DNA of 64,000 bases. Source: Cyclobacteriaceae bacterium. GTDB taxonomy: Bacteria; Bacteroidota; Bacteroidia; Cytophagales; Cyclobacteriaceae. The translations under genes were made by a program, and so were the position numbers. The stretch is from assembly GCA_016787755.1 (NCBI GenBank), contig JAEUUA010000008.1:1-64000 (forward strand), written 5' to 3'. Below, in pieces: positions 53,073 to 62,015 of this stretch. Numbering within the stretch: position 1 is the first letter of the stretch; every line of letters starts with the position of its first letter. Below the pieces are notes generated by a model that did not search any database, was not told the origin of the DNA, and saw only the letters and a list, made by a program, of their open reading frames with translations.

Positions 53073-55865
53073 TCACATCCCCATCATTACAAAAGCACCC
53101 CAGTAATAAGGATCTTTATACTTTGCCATCAATTGCTGTTGCGCTTGTTTAAACGACTTTTGTTTGTTGCCTGTCTTACTCCAGTTTGTGTAGAAGTTTG
53201 TCATTAACAGTTGGGTAGCCTCATCATCCACTTTCCACAAACTCATGATCAATGCATTGGCGCCTGCCACCAAAAAAGCACGTTGTAAGCCATATACCCC
53301 TTCCCCGGCACGCACATCCCCCAACCCGGTTTCGCAGGCACTTAAGATAATCAGATCTGTACCTTCTAATAATAAGTTCATCGCTTCATAAGCTGTTAGC
53401 ACCCCATTGTCATTACTTTGCAAATCGGTAACACTCTTATCGCGGCCGGGTGGCTGCACGCCTGATAGAATCAAACCGGATCGAAGCAGTGGATTATTTT
53501 TTGCGTTTTCAGCATTGACACCCATCGCATCATTGCCTTTCAAATCAGCATCGGCCAAAAAATATCCATGCGTTGCAATGTGAATAAGCGCAGGACCCTT
53601 CAATACTTTAATAGATGCTTCAGTTGCTTGCTTTTGCTCGTGTTTGGAAACTTTATACCCACCCGATGTTAATATCTTATTAATACCATCAATCTCTACT
53701 TTCGTTCCCGGCAAGGCAACTGCATTTCCTCCGTAGTCGGGGAAACCTAACACAAAAGCATCCTTGTTTGGTTGCTTCCCCTTCCTTGTTTTGAGCGCAA
53801 TCAAATCTTTTGAATTACCAAGGATGACGGCATCATATTGATTGAGGATGAAATCACCATCGGGTTTCCTAAGCGTATTTATATTAATCTGGCTATACAC
53901 ACCATCGGGTGAAATGTAAACCGTTTTCTTACCGGTTAACAAGGGCTCGAGACGAGCCCAATACTGTAAATAAGAATACTCATCCGGTATTTTTTGATGA
54001 ATTGCATTCTTATAGAATTTCGCATACCTGGTTTCCAACTGATTTCCATTATCCAGAATCGCCATTGTAGGTTGGGTGCTACCTTTTGTTAACACCAATG
54101 CCATGTAGCGGGATTCATCCGTAAAATCTTTATCAAATGTGCGCACGCGAATTATTTCCAACACCGCTTCGGCATCCTGAAGTTGCGCAGACACATCCGT
54201 GAAACTTATTTTCTCAGCATGATAGCCTTTAGCAAAATCGGATGAGCGTTGTGATAATGATCGTTCGGAAGCATTCGCTTCTTTTTCTAATCCAGTTAGG
54301 TCAATCTTTTGTTGAATAAGCTCTTCTTTAGAGAGCGCATAGTATCGTGCCAACGCTTCCTTTTGACCGATCCAGGAGACATACTCATTTACCAACGATT
54401 GATCTCCGCTTTGAAGAATTGCATTCTTCACCTTGTTTGTTGAATTAAGCAGAAGGGCCTTGGTGGCAATTTGATAGTTGTAAACGTCTTTAATTACCGA
54501 TGGATTGGTTGTGCTAGCATCAATCGCATAATTATAATAGCGCTGAAAGCGAGGTTGGAGTATGTCCCAATATTTTGTTTTCTCTGCCTCGCTCATAGGC
54601 GGAAAATAATTATTGATAAACTCTAATGATTTGTCGCTTGCATTCTTTAAATAAGGATAGGCCTTGACAAGGTCACCTTTTTTCCAAAAAACTATGCCCA
54701 GGCTCTCTAATGACTTAACATAGTCCGGATGATTTTCGCCTAGCGTGCGCTGTCGAATTGCTAATGCTTTTGCAAGAGTTACTTCAGCCTCAGGAAATTT
54801 TCCTTGAAGCCGATAGAAATTACCTAAATCATTTTGCACTTTGGCAAAAGAAGCATTCTCTTCCGTGAATTTCTTTTTGTAAATGGTTGATGCTTTTTGT
54901 AACAAGGGTTCAACCAATTCATTTTTATTCATTTGAATATAAAGCAATGCTAACTGATTGAGCACTACTGCGTACTCAGGGTTTGAAGTCTGTAGCCTTC
55001 CTTCAAAAATTTTTTTAATACTTAAAAATGAGCTTTCCGCTTGAGTAAGATCTCCAGAAAGCTGATAGAGCAGCGCGAGGTTAGAAGTAAACTTACGACT
55101 GTCAAAAGATTTCTTTCCTTGTAGCGTTCTCTTATTTGAAATTTCGAGTGACGCAATTGCCTTTTTCATTAATGCTATTCCTTCTTGATATCGGCCAACG
55201 GCTTGATACAACATAGCTTTGTTATTCGAAACAATTGCATACTGCATCCCAGCCTCGCCAAATTTTCTGGCAAGTATGGGTAACACTTCATCAAAAAGCT
55301 GTTCAGCTTCATTATACTTACCAATTAACTGGTACAACTTAGCCTTGCTGTTCAAATTGGCGGCATAACCCACACTCATTTTACCCAGATACTTATCGCT
55401 TTCACCTAGCGCATAGTCAATAAACTGTTCTGCCTCTAACGTTCGTCCTTGAATCAAATACATAACACCCATGTTGGAGATACAACGGATGTAACTAATA
55501 TCATTTGTTAAATTATTGGTCTCCATAAAATCTTTCGCAATTATAAAGGATGCTTCAGCAATCTTATACCAACGCGCATTATAAAAATCTACCGCCCAAT
55601 TAAGAGTATCACTAGCCACCTCAGAAATTGTTCGTTGACTTTTATCCTTTAGTGAATAAAATCCTTTTGTCCAACCTTCGCCCTTTTGCTGAACATCAAA
55701 AAAACTAGAGTTCTCGCTAACAGACATAGCAAACTGAAAGTCGATAGAGTCTAGACTAGCCTTTTGCGTAGAACCGGTTTCAGCAAGGGCTCTGGTCAAC
55801 CAATCATCTTGAGCGATGGCTTGAAAAGAAATTGCGATGGATAAAATTATAAATAGCTTCTTCAT
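53073..55865 (-). CDS. Exported TPR-CHAT protease, copy 1
   Basis: About 930 residues; the ATG at 55865 gives MKKLFIILSIAISFQAIAQ as the signal peptide, an ATG at 55874 adds three residues. Roughly ten tetratricopeptide repeats follow (residues ~95-420), each built like AEQLFDEVLPIL or YQAVGRYQEGIALMKKA. The CHAT domain at the C-terminus has the caspase-like dyad: His near residue 767 in IATHGYF and Cys near 845 in LSACETGLGDVRAGEGVYGLQ, ending in YKDPYYWGAFVMMGM. CHAT proteases cleave partner proteins after TPR-mediated recognition. It is 21 bp after its paralog. The partner is unknown. Confidence 0.9.
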   Translation of the reverse strand: MKKLFIILSIAISFQAIAQDDWLTRALAETGSTQKASLDSIDFQFAMSVSENSSFFDVQQKGEGWTKGFYSLKDKSQRTISEVASDTLNWAVDFYNARWYKIAEASFIIAKDFMETNNLTNDISYIRCISNMGVMYLIQGRTLEAEQFIDYALGESDKYLGKMSVGYAANLNSKAKLYQLIGKYNEAEQLFDEVLPILARKFGEAGMQYAIVSNNKAMLYQAVGRYQEGIALMKKAIASLEISNKRTLQGKKSFDSRKFTSNLALLYQLSGDLTQAESSFLSIKKIFEGRLQTSNPEYAVVLNQLALLYIQMNKNELVEPLLQKASTIYKKKFTEENASFAKVQNDLGNFYRLQGKFPEAEVTLAKALAIRQRTLGENHPDYVKSLESLGIVFWKKGDLVKAYPYLKNASDKSLEFINNYFPPMSEAEKTKYWDILQPRFQRYYNYAIDASTTNPSVIKDVYNYQIATKALLLNSTNKVKNAILQSGDQSLVNEYVSWIGQKEALARYYALSKEELIQQKIDLTGLEKEANASERSLSQRSSDFAKGYHAEKISFTDVSAQLQDAEAVLEIIRVRTFDKDFTDESRYMALVLTKGSTQPTMAILDNGNQLETRYAKFYKNAIHQKIPDEYSYLQYWARLEPLLTGKKTVYISPDGVYSQININTLRKPDGDFILNQYDAVILGNSKDLIALKTRKGKQPNKDAFVLGFPDYGGNAVALPGTKVEIDGINKILTSGGYKVSKHEQKQATEASIKVLKGPALIHIATHGYFLADADLKGNDAMGVNAENAKNNPLLRSGLILSGVQPPGRDKSVTDLQSNDNGVLTAYEAMNLLLEGTDLIILSACETGLGDVRAGEGVYGLQRAFLVAGANALIMSLWKVDDEATQLLMTNFYTNWSKTGNKQKSFKQAQQQLMAKYKDPYYWGAFVMMGM

Positions 55866-55895
55866 AGCTACCATGTATTTAATCTAAATCCCCGA

Positions 55896-58715
55896 TTACA
55901 TCCCCACCATTACAAACGCACCCCAGTAGTAAGGATCTTTATATTTTGTCATCAATTGCAATTGCGCTGTCTTGAAAGCTTTGGCTTTACTTCCAACTTT
56001 GGCAAGGTTGGTATAAAAGTTTGTCATCAACGCTTGCGTGGCGGTATCGTCCACTTTCCACAAACTCATTACTATAGCTTTTGCACCTGCCACTAAAAAC
56101 GCACGTTGCAATCCATATACACCTTCCCCTGCGCGAACATCTCCAAGTCCTGTTTCACACGCACTCAATACAATTAAGTCGGTGCCATCCAGTGAAAGGT
56201 TCATGGCTTCGTAGGCGGTGAGTACTCCATTGTCATTACTTTCCAAATTCGGTAAGGCCTCACCCTTTAAAGTTGGAGATGCACCTGCAAGAATAAGTCC
56301 TGATCGCAACAACGGATTATCTTTTGCATTTTCCTGATGGATCCCTGCTGCAGACTGTTCAACATCCGCTTGAAAATAACCATGTGTGGCAATGTGCACA
56401 ATAGCTGGTCCTTTCAATGATTTAATCACCGCTTCGGTGGCCGCTTTCTGCATATACGGTGTTGTTTGATAGCCTCCGGTTTTAAGAATCTTACCGATGT
56501 TATCAATTTCCACTTTTGTCCCCGGTAAGGCAACCACGGCATCCCCCCCATAATCAGGGAAGCCCAACAAAAATGCATTCTTCCTGGAGGCTGATGATTT
56601 TCTGTTTTTCAGTTCAAGCACATCTTTCGAGTTGCCTACCATAATCAAATCATACTTGTTCAATAAGTAATCTCCATCTGTTTTCTTTAGTGTGTTTAAA
56701 CTGAGCTGATTATAAACGCCATCGGCTGAAAGATAAATTGTTTTCTTTCCGGTTAACGCGGGATCGATGCGCGCCCAGTATTGGTCGTACGAATAGGTGT
56801 CGGCACTTTTTTGTTGAATGGAATTCCGGTAGAACTTAGCATAGCGCGTTTCCATTTGATTACCATTATCAAGAATTACAAGCTTCGGAACAGTGGCTCC
56901 TTTTGTGATTACCAAAACAGCATACTTCGAGTCGGTTGTAAAGTCTTTATCGAATGAACGAATACGGATAATTTGCAAAATGGCTTCCTGATCTGTTAAC
57001 GATGCCGCCACCTGGGCAAGACTAATTTTTTCAGCAGAATACCCTTTTGAGAAATCGCTGGATTGTTGCGATAGCGCACGTTCCATGTCGTTGGCTTCTT
57101 TCTCCAGTGCTGTCAAATCAACTTTTTGTTCTTTTAGTTCCTCTTTCGATAACGAATACAACCTGGCCAGCGTTTCTTTTTTATCCAGCCATGCTACATA
57201 ATTTTTGATGAGATCGTTATCGCCACTGCTTAAGATGGCTTGTTTGATTTTATTGGTTGAATTAAGGAGCAATCCTTTGGTAGCTACCTGATAATCATAC
57301 ATGGTGTTGATGATTGTTGAATTGGTAGCGCTTGCTTCCAGACAATAATTATAATAGCGTTGGAAGCGCGGCTGAAGTACATCCCAATATTTTGTTTTCT
57401 CCGCTTCGCTCATAGGCGGAAAATATCGGTTAATAAAATCCAACGACTTATCCATGGCGATTGTATAGTTCGCATCGGCTTTCGCCAAATCACCCTTCTT
57501 CCAATATAAGATTGCCAAATCCTCTTGCGACTTCACATAGTCGGGATGATTGGTATCCAGTGCGGTACCTCTTATTCTTAACGCCTCTGCAAGATTTTGT
57601 TCAGCTTCTATAAACTTTTCTTGCATGCGGTAAAAATTACCAAGGTCATTCAACACTTTTGCGTAGTTGGGATTTTCCTTAGTCTTAAACTTTTTTAAAT
57701 AAAAATCAGCAGCCCGTTTCAGATAATCTTCAACTTTATCCATCATATTAAGTTGAATATACAGCAGCCCTAACGAATTGAGGACTCCTCCATAATATGG
57801 ATTATCGGCTATCACTTTCAGTTTCTTCTCCAATCTTAAATAGACTGCTTCGGCTTCCGTTAGCTTTCCTGTTTGTTGATATAACAACGCCAAATTGGAT
57901 TGGAATCCTACTTGGTTGTTAAGATTGACATTTAACTTTTCAACAATTGATATGGCCTTGGTAAGTTTATGAACCGCCTGATCAATCCTTCCAATTTCTG
58001 CATATAGAATTGATTGATTGTTTAGTACAACCGCATATTCTTGTGTTTCAACTCCAAATAACTTCTCCACCGTATTGAGAGCTTCATTAAAGTAATTTTC
58101 AGATTCGTTAAACCGGGCGGTTTCCTGATAAAGCACCGCCATATTATTTAGTGAAGCGGCATACGCTTTACTTGCCTTACCCAACGATTGCTCACGCATG
58201 GAGAGTGCTTCAGAGCTATGATACTCCGCCAAATTAAAGCGACCCATCGTTGCATAGAGCAACCCCAGATCGGCATGTACTTTACTGTAGTTGATATTGT
58301 CTGTTAATCCTTCTGCTTCATATGCAAGTTTTGCCTCAAGGAAGGAAACCTCAGCCAACTTGAATCTTTTGAGTTCGTATAATGCTTCGGCACGATCCAA
58401 AATATCCCGGCATTTTTGAGCAGTTGATTTCTTATTGTTATCAGCAAGAAAACTACTTGCCGTAGAGGCAGTTTTTAAAGCCCGCTCATTCAAATCCTTC
58501 ACATTCATCATGCCCGAGTTATCAATTACGGTAATCGCATAATTGAAATCAGTTGAGTCCAGTTTATCGCGCCCCGCATCAATCTCATCATTCGCTCTTT
58601 CTTTCCCGGCCTCCTTTACTTTCTTAACTAGTCTGTCTTTTAATCCGCCAAGTTGTGCCTGACTGAAGACAGGAAAAATCATAACCAGAACTCCAACAAA
58701 AAAAATCTTTTTCAT
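55896..58715 (-). CDS. Exported TPR-CHAT protease, copy 2
   Basis: 939 residues; the signal peptide ends in FPVFSQA. A short basic helix (LKDRLVKKVKEAGKERAND) precedes the TPR array (~90-430), then the linker (FPPMSEAEKTKYWDVLQPRFQRYYNY is shared with copy 1) and the CHAT domain with IATHGYF and LSACETGLGDVRAGEGVYGLQ, both dyad residues intact. The two copies are alike in most blocks but have different N-terminal ~80 residues. It lies first in the likely operon, 25 bp after the sugar-isomerase gene, with no gap big enough for much else. Confidence 0.9.
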   Translation of the reverse strand: MKKIFFVGVLVMIFPVFSQAQLGGLKDRLVKKVKEAGKERANDEIDAGRDKLDSTDFNYAITVIDNSGMMNVKDLNERALKTASTASSFLADNNKKSTAQKCRDILDRAEALYELKRFKLAEVSFLEAKLAYEAEGLTDNINYSKVHADLGLLYATMGRFNLAEYHSSEALSMREQSLGKASKAYAASLNNMAVLYQETARFNESENYFNEALNTVEKLFGVETQEYAVVLNNQSILYAEIGRIDQAVHKLTKAISIVEKLNVNLNNQVGFQSNLALLYQQTGKLTEAEAVYLRLEKKLKVIADNPYYGGVLNSLGLLYIQLNMMDKVEDYLKRAADFYLKKFKTKENPNYAKVLNDLGNFYRMQEKFIEAEQNLAEALRIRGTALDTNHPDYVKSQEDLAILYWKKGDLAKADANYTIAMDKSLDFINRYFPPMSEAEKTKYWDVLQPRFQRYYNYCLEASATNSTIINTMYDYQVATKGLLLNSTNKIKQAILSSGDNDLIKNYVAWLDKKETLARLYSLSKEELKEQKVDLTALEKEANDMERALSQQSSDFSKGYSAEKISLAQVAASLTDQEAILQIIRIRSFDKDFTTDSKYAVLVITKGATVPKLVILDNGNQMETRYAKFYRNSIQQKSADTYSYDQYWARIDPALTGKKTIYLSADGVYNQLSLNTLKKTDGDYLLNKYDLIMVGNSKDVLELKNRKSSASRKNAFLLGFPDYGGDAVVALPGTKVEIDNIGKILKTGGYQTTPYMQKAATEAVIKSLKGPAIVHIATHGYFQADVEQSAAGIHQENAKDNPLLRSGLILAGASPTLKGEALPNLESNDNGVLTAYEAMNLSLDGTDLIVLSACETGLGDVRAGEGVYGLQRAFLVAGAKAIVMSLWKVDDTATQALMTNFYTNLAKVGSKAKAFKTAQLQLMTKYKDPYYWGAFVMVGM

Positions 58716-58740
58716 TTTATTACGAACATGTGTTCATCAA

Positions 58741-59655
58741 TTAAAAACTATCACTTTCTCTATATGCTTGTATCAATGCCAACTCGCCTTCTTTGCCTTC
58801 TTTGGCATTGCCATGTTCCATACCCATAATGCCCCGATACCCTTTATTGTAAATGTGTTTGAAAATGTTTTTATAATTAATCTCACCCGTAGTTGGTTCT
58901 TTCCTTCCTGGATTATCGCCAATCTGGAAGTATGCTATTTCATCCCAGGTAGCGTCAATGTTATTAATTAAGTTACCCTCGTTGCGTTGCATGTGATAGA
59001 TGTCGTACAAGATTTTACAGGAAGGACTCTTCACGGCTTTACAGATTTCGAAGGTTTGATCGGACGTGCGTAAAAATAATTCCGGTGTATCACTCAAGGG
59101 TTCAAGCACCATCACCAGTCCACTTGGTTCTAAAATCTCAGCGCCTCTGCGCAACGCGTCTACAACATTGGCAGTTTGCACCCCAATAGGGGTTCTACGG
59201 TCAAAAAATCCAGGTACAACTGTGGCCCATTTTGCATTCACTCGTTTAGCTGCCTCCACAGAGGTTTTACATGTCTTAATAAATACATCTTTGAATTCCG
59301 GTTTGCCAGTAGTTAACGAGGTCTTCCAGTTGTCGCCCCCATCAATTACAAAAACTCCCATGGTCATGCCGAGTTGAGCGAGCGTTTTTCCAATCTGTTC
59401 TTGTTCGGCAACGGGTCGTGCTAATAAACCATTATCCTCAATTCCACGAAAGCCCTGATCGGCCATAAATTTAATCTGATCAATAAAATTGTCTCCGGCA
59501 TGACTCTTAAACATCCCGGCATGAGGAGCATAATTCAATTTAAAAGTCTTTCCCGCTAACGCCTTTGTGGATTGTTCTTTAGCTTGCAGGGGATTAAATG
59601 CCCAGGCGGATGCTACGGTAGTAATACCGGCCTGAATAAAATTTCTTCGCTTCAT
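58741..59655 (-). CDS. Exported TIM-barrel sugar isomerase/epimerase (hydroxypyruvate isomerase-like)
   Basis: 304 residues with a Tat-like leader (KRRNFIQAG). LNYAPHAGMFKSHAGDNFIDQIKFMADQGFRGIEDNG is typical of hydroxypyruvate isomerase (Hyi). Metal and base residues appear in LVMVLEPLSD, KILYDIYHMQRNEGNL, QIGDNPGRKEPTTGEINY and GIMGMEHGNAKEG. Tat export of such enzymes is common in Bacteroidota. It would isomerise a small sugar acid or sugar in the periplasm. The Gfo/Idh/MocA gene 3 kb away may act in the same pathway. Confidence 0.85.
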   Translation of the reverse strand: MKRRNFIQAGITTVASAWAFNPLQAKEQSTKALAGKTFKLNYAPHAGMFKSHAGDNFIDQIKFMADQGFRGIEDNGLLARPVAEQEQIGKTLAQLGMTMGVFVIDGGDNWKTSLTTGKPEFKDVFIKTCKTSVEAAKRVNAKWATVVPGFFDRRTPIGVQTANVVDALRRGAEILEPSGLVMVLEPLSDTPELFLRTSDQTFEICKAVKSPSCKILYDIYHMQRNEGNLINNIDATWDEIAYFQIGDNPGRKEPTTGEINYKNIFKHIYNKGYRGIMGMEHGNAKEGKEGELALIQAYRESDSF

Positions 59656-59719
59656 AGATTATACCTTAAAGTTGCGGGATTGAGTTAAACAGTTAAATTT
59701 CAACAAAAAAAACCAAAGG

Positions 59720-60913
59720 GTGAAACTATATCGAAACTTGTGCGAAGCCGTTGTGGAAGGCCTGCAATCTATCTTTACTGACAATAAATATGCCGATAAA
59801 GTAATTGAGAAAATTTTGAAGAGTAATCCGAAGTGGGGCGCACGAGATAGACGTTTTATTGCCGAAACCATTTATGACATTGTACGCTGGTATCGTCTGT
59901 TTCGAGAGGTATCAGATGCAGAGGAAGATGACTTTTGGAAATTACTGGGGGTTTGGTGTCTATGGAATAATACTGAGTTTCCAGATTGGGAGGAATTTGA
60001 AGGGTTGAATAGAAAGAAAATTGAAGCGCGGTATGAAGAAGTTCAATCCGACAGAAAAATTCGCGAGTCAATACCCGATTGGTTAGATGAGTTAGGTGAA
60101 AAGGAATTTGGTGCCACCTGGGAAAAAGAATTGGCGGCTTTAAACGAAGAAGCGAAAGTGGTGCTGCGCGTGAATACATTAAAAATTAATCGCAAAGCGC
60201 TCCAAACTCAGTTAGACGAAGAAGAAATAGCCAGCGAAGCCCCGGCAAAATTTCCGGATGCATTAATCCTTGATCAACGACAAAATATCTTTACCCGTCA
60301 GCAATTTAAAGATGGGTTGTTTGAAATACAGGATGCCGGTTCACAATTGATTGCTCCTTTTTTACAAGCAACACCGGGCATGCGTGTGATTGATGCGTGT
60401 GCCGGGGGTGGTGGCAAAACGTTGCACCTTGCAGCGCTCATGCAAAACAAAGGACGCATTATTGCTATGGATACTGAAGGTTGGAAATTAGAAGAATTAA
60501 AAAAACGCGCACGAAGAGCCGGAGCCGGCAATATTGAAACGCGTGTAATTGAATCCTCGAAAACTATCAAGCGACTTGAAAACTCGGCTGATCGGGTGTT
60601 ACTGGATGTTCCCTGTTCGGGCTTGGGAGTGATCAGGCGCAACCCCGATGCCAAATGGAAACTTTCTGTTGATTTTATTGAACGGGTAAAAGAACTGCAA
60701 CAGCATATTCTGGCAGACTATAGTACGATGGTGAAAAAAGATGGCTTGCTGGTTTACTCCACCTGCAGTCTGCTTCCTTCCGAAAATGAAAAACAAGTAA
60801 CTGCTTTTTTAGAAACCCATAAAGATTCATTTGAATTAGTTGATCAGAAATGGATGTTGCCCTCTGAAGGGTATGATGGATTTTATATGGCATTGATGAA
60901 GAGAATAAAGTAG
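59720..60913 (+). CDS. RsmB-type rRNA cytosine-C5 methyltransferase
   Basis: 397 residues, GTG start with an AAAGG purine tract before it. A short N-terminal helical domain (YRNLCEAVVEGLQSIF) resembles a cut-down NusB-like region. The SAM-binding block has VIDACAGGGGKTLHLAALMQNKGRIIAMD, the next strand LLDVPCSGLGVIRRNPDAKW with the releasing Cys, and the nucleophile Cys in YSTCSLLPSENEKQV. It methylates cytosine 967-equivalent or a similar position in 16S rRNA. It is divergent from the sugar isomerase. Confidence 0.92.
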   Translation: MKLYRNLCEAVVEGLQSIFTDNKYADKVIEKILKSNPKWGARDRRFIAETIYDIVRWYRLFREVSDAEEDDFWKLLGVWCLWNNTEFPDWEEFEGLNRKKIEARYEEVQSDRKIRESIPDWLDELGEKEFGATWEKELAALNEEAKVVLRVNTLKINRKALQTQLDEEEIASEAPAKFPDALILDQRQNIFTRQQFKDGLFEIQDAGSQLIAPFLQATPGMRVIDACAGGGGKTLHLAALMQNKGRIIAMDTEGWKLEELKKRARRAGAGNIETRVIESSKTIKRLENSADRVLLDVPCSGLGVIRRNPDAKWKLSVDFIERVKELQQHILADYSTMVKKDGLLVYSTCSLLPSENEKQVTAFLETHKDSFELVDQKWMLPSEGYDGFYMALMKRIK

Positions 60914-60937
60914 TAAAGAGTGTTTAGTAATAAGTCA

Positions 60938-60985
60938 AAAGTAGAAAGCTTGAAGTTCAAAGCAAAGTACCTTACTTTCTACTTT
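60938..60985. repeat. 11-bp inverted repeat between rRNA methyltransferase and SUMF1-fold genes
   Basis: AAAGTAGAAAG (60938-60948) and CTTTCTACTTT (60975-60985) are perfect reverse complements 26 bases apart. It may be a weak terminator or RNA structure. The flanks are rich in further AAGTA/TACTT steps. Confidence 0.4.
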
Positions 60986-61014
60986 AAACTTTTTACTTTC
61001 AATTTTCTTAAAGT

Positions 61015-61950
61015 ATGAAAAAGTCCTTAACAATTCTGTTTGCGTTCTATAGTGTATTTTGTTTCTCGCAGGATTTCAAGACCTACGACCAAACAATTCC
61101 CAACACTTCAGTAACATTTAAAATGGCAGCCATCCCGGCTGGGAAATTTAAAATTGGAAGTCCGGTCCAAGAACGTAACCGAGACGATGATGAAGGTCCC
61201 CAAAAACAAATTGAACTTTCAGGTTTTTGGATGGGCACCAAAGAAGTAACGTTTGCTGAGTGGGATTTATACTTTAAAGACAATTCGCTCCCACAAACCA
61301 AAACGATTGATGGCGTAACGCGCGCTACACCGCAATACATCGACTTAACCTGGGGCATGGGTCGCGATGGAAAACATCCTACCAACAGCATGAGCCACAC
61401 GGCTGCGATTATGTATTGTAAATGGTTGTACACTAAAACAGGAATTTTCTTTCGCTTGCCTACCGAAGCAGAATGGGAATATGCGTGTCGCGCAGGAACT
61501 GAAACTACTTATCCGTTTGGTAATGATGCCCAGAGTTTAAAAGAATATGGCTACTTTAAAGACAACAGCCAAGGCAAGTTTCATCATGTAGGTCAGCTGA
61601 AACCAAACCCCTGGGGGTTGTATGACATGTTGGGTAATTTAAGCGAGTGGACGATGGATCAATACGACCCAGCCTACTATGGAAAAATTCAGGGTAAAAA
61701 TCCCATGACTATCGTGGGAGCCAAGTATCCAAAAACAGTAAAAGGAGGCTCCTATATGGATGATGCCTCTGAATTAAGATGCGCTAATCGCATCGCAGCG
61801 AATGCAAACTGGAATGTGCGTGATCCTCAGATACCAAAAAGCAAATGGTGGCTAACCGATGGCATGTTTGTAGGTTTTCGGGTGGTTCGACCGCTGGTAC
61901 AACCTTCAAAGGAAGAGATTGAAAAGTTTTATAACTTGTATCTTAAATAG
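61015..61950 (+). CDS. SUMF1-fold protein, formylglycine-generating-enzyme family
   Basis: 311 residues with a signal peptide ending FCFSQ, so exported. FKMAAIPAGKFKIGSPVQERNRDDDEGPQ and GFWMGTKEVTFAEWDLYF open the domain. FRLPTEAEWEYACRAGTETTYPFG, DMLGNLSEWTMD, KGGSYMDDASELRCANR and GFRVVRP are the family blocks. True FGE has two Cys five residues apart near the end; here the first is Ala (DASELRC) and only the second remains, so it is unlikely to activate sulfatases. No sulfatase gene is near. Possible roles are protein-protein or sugar binding at the cell surface. Confidence 0.88.
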   Translation: MKKSLTILFAFYSVFCFSQDFKTYDQTIPNTSVTFKMAAIPAGKFKIGSPVQERNRDDDEGPQKQIELSGFWMGTKEVTFAEWDLYFKDNSLPQTKTIDGVTRATPQYIDLTWGMGRDGKHPTNSMSHTAAIMYCKWLYTKTGIFFRLPTEAEWEYACRAGTETTYPFGNDAQSLKEYGYFKDNSQGKFHHVGQLKPNPWGLYDMLGNLSEWTMDQYDPAYYGKIQGKNPMTIVGAKYPKTVKGGSYMDDASELRCANRIAANANWNVRDPQIPKSKWWLTDGMFVGFRVVRPLVQPSKEEIEKFYNLYLK

Positions 61951-62015
61951 ATACTAGTACCTCGACACTAGAAAGCTTGTATCCAGTATCATTCTGATTT
62001 TAACATATCAAACTT

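Noticed and set aside
53073..58715. Type III-E CRISPR (Craspase) association of the TPR-CHAT genes
   Set aside because: There are no cas genes or CRISPR repeats in the window, and both proteins carry export signals.
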